A DNA stretch of 7,859 nucleotides, taken from CAZIKB01 sp964539665 (GTDB lineage Bacteria; Zhuqueibacterota; Zhuqueibacteria; Oceanimicrobiales; Oceanimicrobiaceae). Below the pieces are notes generated by a model. It made no database searches, was not told the origin of the DNA, and saw only the letters and a list, made by a program, of their open reading frames with translations. Positions 5,579 through 7,859 of the stretch are shown here, piece by piece. Made by a program: the position numbers and the translations under genes. The stretch covers positions 1 to 7,859 of the forward strand of contig CAZIKB010000200.1 of NCBI GenBank assembly GCA_964539665.1, read 5' to 3'. Numbering within the stretch: position 1 is the first letter of the stretch; each line of letters starts with the position of its first letter.

Positions 5579-6685
5579 CTAAATTACCAACTCCTTCACC
5601 TTTTTCACCACATACTCCAACTCGTCATTGGTCATCTCAGGATAGTTAGGCAGGCTCAAAACCCGTTCTGCCGCTCGTTCAGCAACCGGAAAGCGGCCCT
5701 TCTGCAGTCCCATGAACTCATAAGCTTTCTGCAGATGTAACGGAATGGGATAGTGAATACCCGCTCCGATACCCGCGTCATTTAGCTTTTGTTTCAGTGC
5801 ATCCCGATTGTCTACCTGCACCACATAAAGATGATAAACTGGCTCAGCCCAGGGCGATTCTCCAGGCAGCGCCATCTCTTTCAGGTCTTGAAACGCTTGA
5901 TTATAGATTTTAGTAATTTCCCGGCGCCTTTGATTCCATTTATCTAAGTACTTCAGTTTGACGCCCAGGACGGCTCCTTGCAATCCATCTAATCGGCTGT
6001 TAAAGCCCAACATGTCATTAGCATATTTTTTAGAAGAGCCGTGATCTCCTAATTTCCGGATATTTTCAGCTATTTTAGGATCGTTGGTTGTGACGCCGCC
6101 GGCATCGCCATAGGCGCCCAAGTTTTTGCCCGGATAAAAGCTAAAACCGGACACATGCCCCATTGAACCCACCCTCTGGTTTTTATATCGCGCACCATGT
6201 GCCTGAGCAGCATCTTCAATAACTTTCAAATCATACTTTTTGGCAATATTTAATATTGGTTGCATATCCGCCGGGTGGCCATAAAGGTGGACGGGCATAA
6301 TTGCACGGGTTTTGTCTGTAATACTGTCTTCAATTTGCTGTACATCTATGGTATAATTCTCAGCATTAATATCGACAAACACCACTTTCGCTCCCACCCA
6401 ATGTATGGCTTCGGCAGTTGCGGTAAATGTGAAAGGAACGGTTATGACTTCGTCGCCGGGGCCGATTCCCACTGCTCTTAAAGCTAACAGCAGGGCGTCG
6501 GTGCCGTTGCCAACCCCAACCGCATAATCGGTTTCACAGTAACGGGCAAACGCCTCTTCAAATGCTTTTACCGACTTACCGCGAACAAATTGCGTGTTTT
6601 CGATAACCTCGTCCATTACCTGATGGATTTCGTCCTTGATGGTTTCATATTGCGCCTTTAAATTGGCTTGAGGTATTTTAATCAT
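5579..6685 (-). CDS. DegT/DnrJ/EryC1/StrS-family PLP-dependent sugar aminotransferase
   Basis: A complete 368-residue enzyme of normal family length. Members transfer an amino group, usually from glutamate, to a keto-sugar nucleotide in the cytoplasm, giving amino sugars for surface glycans. Visible motifs are VGVGNGTDALLLALRA (56-71, cofactor phosphate binding), EVITVPFTFTATAEAI (79-94), VIEDAAQAHGA (155-165) with D158 expected to contact the PLP ring nitrogen, and GFSFYPGKNLGAYGDAGG (180-197), whose K187 should form the Schiff base. GFNSRLDGLQGAVL (227-240) and GIHYPIPLHLQKAY (309-322) complete the active site. The start ATG at 6685 has GGGAGA at 6696-6691 five bases upstream. The overall pattern resembles WbpE and QdtB/FdtB-like 3-keto-sugar aminotransferases, but the substrate is not settled by sequence. 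Its G+C is visibly higher than that of the methyltransferase-to-flippase block, and its 3' end is duplicated at 4973-5088. Confidence 0.95.
   Translation of the reverse strand: MIKIPQANLKAQYETIKDEIHQVMDEVIENTQFVRGKSVKAFEEAFARYCETDYAVGVGNGTDALLLALRAVGIGPGDEVITVPFTFTATAEAIHWVGAKVVFVDINAENYTIDVQQIEDSITDKTRAIMPVHLYGHPADMQPILNIAKKYDLKVIEDAAQAHGARYKNQRVGSMGHVSGFSFYPGKNLGAYGDAGGVTTNDPKIAENIRKLGDHGSSKKYANDMLGFNSRLDGLQGAVLGVKLKYLDKWNQRRREITKIYNQAFQDLKEMALPGESPWAEPVYHLYVVQVDNRDALKQKLNDAGIGAGIHYPIPLHLQKAYEFMGLQKGRFPVAERAAERVLSLPNYPEMTNDELEYVVKKVKELVI
5585..5700. repeat. Direct repeat copy 2 (inside the intact aminotransferase gene)
   Basis: This is the coding copy of the ~115-base duplicated block, matching 4973-5088. 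It covers the last ~38 codons of the intact aminotransferase. Confidence 0.92.
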
Positions 6686-6690
6686 TGTTT

Positions 6691-6696
6691 TCTCCC
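6691..6696 (-). promoter_or_regulatory. Ribosome binding site of the aminotransferase
   Basis: GGGAGA on the minus strand, five bases before the ATG at 6685, fixes the start of the aminotransferase gene. Confidence 0.7.
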
Positions 6697-6707
6697 GTTG
6701 AGTATTT

Positions 6708-6731
6708 TTGTAAATACAGTTTGTTAATACA
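6708..6731. repeat. Short direct repeat upstream of the aminotransferase
   Basis: TTGTAAATACA (6708-6718) and TTGTTAATACA (6721-6731) differ by one base and start 13 bases apart, just upstream of the aminotransferase ribosome binding site. An AT-rich promoter or operator could lie here, but I see no convincing -35/-10 pair. It may be chance in AT-rich DNA. Confidence 0.35.
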
Positions 6732-6764
6732 AAGCAAATGTCTTGTTTAAAGTATAAGTTTAAT

Positions 6765-6785
6765 GGTATACGGTATAAGGTATAC
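6765..6785. repeat. Triple heptamer repeat GGTATAC/GGTATAA/GGTATAC
   Basis: Three consecutive 7-base units, with the middle one differing in its last base, lie in the noncoding stretch after the four-helix-bundle gene. The core GGTATAAGG (6772-6780) recurs in inverted orientation at 7301-7309, on the other side of that gene. The surrounding gap 6686-6849 holds no gene. Confidence 0.75.
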
Positions 6786-6787
6786 GT

Positions 6788-6808
6788 TAGAGCATAATTC
6801 GAGCTCTA
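6788..6808 (-). other. Hairpin in the noncoding stretch after the four-helix-bundle gene
   Basis: Perfect 6-base arms TAGAGC (6788-6793) and GCTCTA (6803-6808) enclose a 9-base loop. No T-run follows on either strand, so a terminator is not supported; a structured RNA tail is possible. Confidence 0.4.
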
Positions 6809-6817
6809 CTCATAATC

Positions 6818-6832
6818 GCTTATCCACTAAGC
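6818..6832 (-). other. Second hairpin after the four-helix-bundle gene
   Basis: Perfect 5-base arms GCTTA (6818-6822) and TAAGC (6828-6832) enclose a 5-base loop, 18 bases after the stop of the four-helix-bundle gene in transcription order. It is weak on its own and reported because it is paired with the neighbouring hairpin and heptamer repeat. Confidence 0.35.
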
Positions 6833-6849
6833 TGACACCCAGGATCTAA

Positions 6850-7284
6850 TCATTTTATTTTTCTTTTAACAAAATTGATAAATCCGTTTAAATCTCTTTT
6901 AGCTGATTCTATTAACTCAACACCTTCATCAAACAACTCTTTGAATAAATAACCAAAATCATAACAACTAATTAAATGATCTTTTAATTCATAAAGCGAA
7001 CCTCGTGAAATTCTGTAAAACTGGATTCCCTCTTTATAATGAAATCGTCCATATCCTTCTGAAATATTTGCCGTTGTACTTACAGATGCTTTTCTAATTT
7101 GAATATCCAAATTATATTTCTCATCCGGAGGTAATTTCGGAAGTATCTTTCTATAGAAGTACAATTTCACATCACGCGCTTTCTTCCAGGCATGCAGCGA
7201 TACAAAATCACGATTTACATCATAATTTTCACAAGGCTCTTCGACTGCCAATATTATGTTTTTTGATTCCTTGTACTCATTCAT
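6850..7284 (-). CDS. Four-helix-bundle protein of the S23/IVP (23S rRNA intervening sequence protein) family
   Basis: A 144-residue soluble protein. Residues ~27-140 match the S23/IVP family: LHAWKKARDVKLYFYRKILP near the start, the signature IRKASVSTTANISEGYGR in the middle, IQFYRISRGSLYELKDHLI after it, and a basic last helix ending NFVKRKIK. Family members are encoded in intervening sequences of some 23S rRNA genes, occur free-standing in many genomes, and are related to the Avd accessory protein of diversity-generating retroelements; nucleic-acid binding is the accepted idea but the cellular role is unclear. I choose ATG 7284 because GGAGG at 7294-7290 lies five bases upstream; an in-frame ATG at 7296 would add four residues (MEEE) but has only weak AAGGG close to it. 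The ~26-residue polar leader before the core is longer than usual. No reverse transcriptase is present, so a retroelement role is not supported. It follows the Wzi gene by 29 bases, so it can be co-transcribed with the glycan genes. Confidence 0.88.
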   Translation of the reverse strand: MNEYKESKNIILAVEEPCENYDVNRDFVSLHAWKKARDVKLYFYRKILPKLPPDEKYNLDIQIRKASVSTTANISEGYGRFHYKEGIQFYRISRGSLYELKDHLISCYDFGYLFKELFDEGVELIESAKRDLNGFINFVKRKIK

Positions 7285-7289
7285 TTCTT

Positions 7290-7294
7290 CCTCC
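7290..7294 (-). promoter_or_regulatory. Ribosome binding site deciding the start of the four-helix-bundle gene
   Basis: GGAGG on the minus strand lies five bases before the ATG at 7284 and overlaps the codons after the ATG at 7296, favouring the downstream start. Confidence 0.65.
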
Positions 7295-7300
7295 ATATTC

Positions 7301-7309
7301 CCTTATACC
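7301..7309. repeat. Inverted copy of GGTATAAGG flanking the four-helix-bundle gene
   Basis: CCTTATACC here is the exact reverse complement of GGTATAAGG at 6772-6780. The two lie on opposite sides of the four-helix-bundle gene, about 520 bases apart. Surrounding bases resemble each other loosely, not exactly, so this may be the worn end of an element or chance. Confidence 0.45.
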
Positions 7310-7313
7310 CTAT

Positions 7314-7859
7314 TCACCGATTTAAACTAAAATTAAAAGCTATTTCACTTCTACTCACAGAACCCCGCAGACCATCTCGCAGCAGCATGTTTCGAGAGGA
7401 TGCGGAGTTGAAATTTAAACCTAAATAGAGATTTCTCAACAATTCATAGTTCACTGCCAATCCGAAGCAATTTCTTCGTTCCCGGATGCCACCCAAAAAT
7501 TCAAAGTACTGCTCGTTTTCCGAAAAGTTATCCAGGTTAATATCACCGCCTACATTCCTGCCAGGCTCATTCGCTCCATGTCGAAAAGATTCAAAATCAA
7601 AGGCCACGAAGAAACTTTTTGAAAACCTGTACTCCATGCGTAAATAAATATCATCCGCGTTTGGCCCCATCCAGTGACCTAAACCAGTAGAAAAATGGCT
7701 AAATACGTTTATAGAGGATCTATGCGAATAAACAAATGGCCTTGTGCGCGCATACTCAAATCTCAAATCCAGATTGGGAATTTTAAATACATCTACCCAC
7801 AATCCGCCGGTAAGAAAAGCGAACTTATTTCCAAACCATCCCGTACCCAGGCTTGACGT
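7314..7859 (-). CDS. Wzi-like capsule assembly outer-membrane beta-barrel protein, C-terminal part
   Basis: The frame is open from base 7859 to the TGA at 7316-7314, giving 181 residues with no credible start inside the window; a TTG at 7802 is simply a Leu codon within the frame. The segment shows repeated alternating beta strands rich in aromatic residues (LDLRFEYARTRPFVYS, DIYLRMEYRFSKSFFVAFDF, LAVNYELLRNLYLGLNFNS), turns rich in Asn and Gly, and a last strand SEIAFNFSLNR at the C-terminus, as in outer-membrane barrels. LGHWMGPNADDIYL is typical of Wzi-family C-terminal regions. Wzi proteins help attach or organise capsular polysaccharide at the cell surface. The position at the head of a glycan operon agrees. 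The N-terminal half and signal peptide are outside the window, so another barrel of the same superfamily is not excluded. Confidence 0.8.
   Translation of the reverse strand, partial: TSSLGTGWFGNKFAFLTGGLWVDVFKIPNLDLRFEYARTRPFVYSHRSSINVFSHFSTGLGHWMGPNADDIYLRMEYRFSKSFFVAFDFESFRHGANEPGRNVGGDINLDNFSENEQYFEFLGGIRERRNCFGLAVNYELLRNLYLGLNFNSASSRNMLLRDGLRGSVSRSEIAFNFSLNR

Noticed and set aside
4918..5649. Two plus-strand frames (4918-5112 and 5368-5649) sharing a similar proline-rich peptide
   Set aside because: The shared peptide is only the antisense reading of the duplicated aminotransferase 3' end. The second frame also reads through the palindromic element.
6260..6481. Plus-strand open frame of 73 codons
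   Set aside because: It is antisense to the conserved aminotransferase core, which is certain.
6765..6785. CRISPR array or iteron-like array
   Set aside because: Only three adjacent heptamers without spacers and no cas or replication gene nearby.
6850..7296. Diversity-generating retroelement suggested by the Avd-related four-helix-bundle protein
   Set aside because: No reverse transcriptase and no template/variable repeat pair with adenine-biased changes are visible in the window.
1..7859. tRNA, rRNA or riboswitch
   Set aside because: No cloverleaf, rRNA or known aptamer signature was recognised in any gap on either strand.

Overview
The window is a polysaccharide (capsule, O-antigen or exopolysaccharide type) biosynthesis locus from a Gram-negative bacterium. 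Every supported gene lies on the minus strand, so transcription runs from base 7859 toward base 1. An outer-membrane barrel of the Wzi kind shows there is an outer membrane. The AT-rich coding, the free-standing four-helix-bundle (S23/IVP) gene and the GTCATTCCCGC-type palindrome would suit a member of the FCB/Calditrichota/KSB1 sphere, but this taxonomic guess is weak.

Layout in transcription order: the C-terminal part of a Wzi-like capsule-assembly barrel (7859-7314, start outside the window); a four-helix-bundle S23/IVP-family protein (7284-6850); a 164-base noncoding stretch with a triple heptamer repeat and two small hairpins; an intact DegT/DnrJ/EryC1/StrS sugar aminotransferase (6685-5579); a 204-base gap holding a REP/MITE-like double palindrome (5491-5410); a small conserved-looking protein of unknown function (5374-5159); a decayed second copy of the aminotransferase 3' end (5130-4970); two different FkbM-family methyltransferases (4935-4105 and 4011-3250); a GT4 glycosyltransferase (3170-1839); a Wzx-type flippase (1731-124); and the first 17 codons of a further gene running off the left edge (52-1).

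How the genes fit together: the aminotransferase would make an amino-sugar nucleotide, the glycosyltransferase would add a sugar to the lipid-linked unit, and the methyltransferases would decorate it. The flippase would move the unit across the inner membrane, and the Wzi-like barrel would act at the cell surface. The other glycosyltransferases, polymerase and sugar-nucleotide genes must lie outside the window.

The most informative part is 4970-5700. The last ~115 bases of the aminotransferase gene occur twice, 612 bases apart, with five mismatches by eye. The copy next to the methyltransferase is a remnant with a deletion, a stop and a frameshift. Between the copies sit the small gene and the palindromic element. 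This reads as a scar of cassette duplication or allele exchange within the locus. I do not see a complete new defence or mobile system. The second most interesting item is the S23/IVP gene, which is flanked by a 9-base inverted repeat and GGTATAC-type heptamers.
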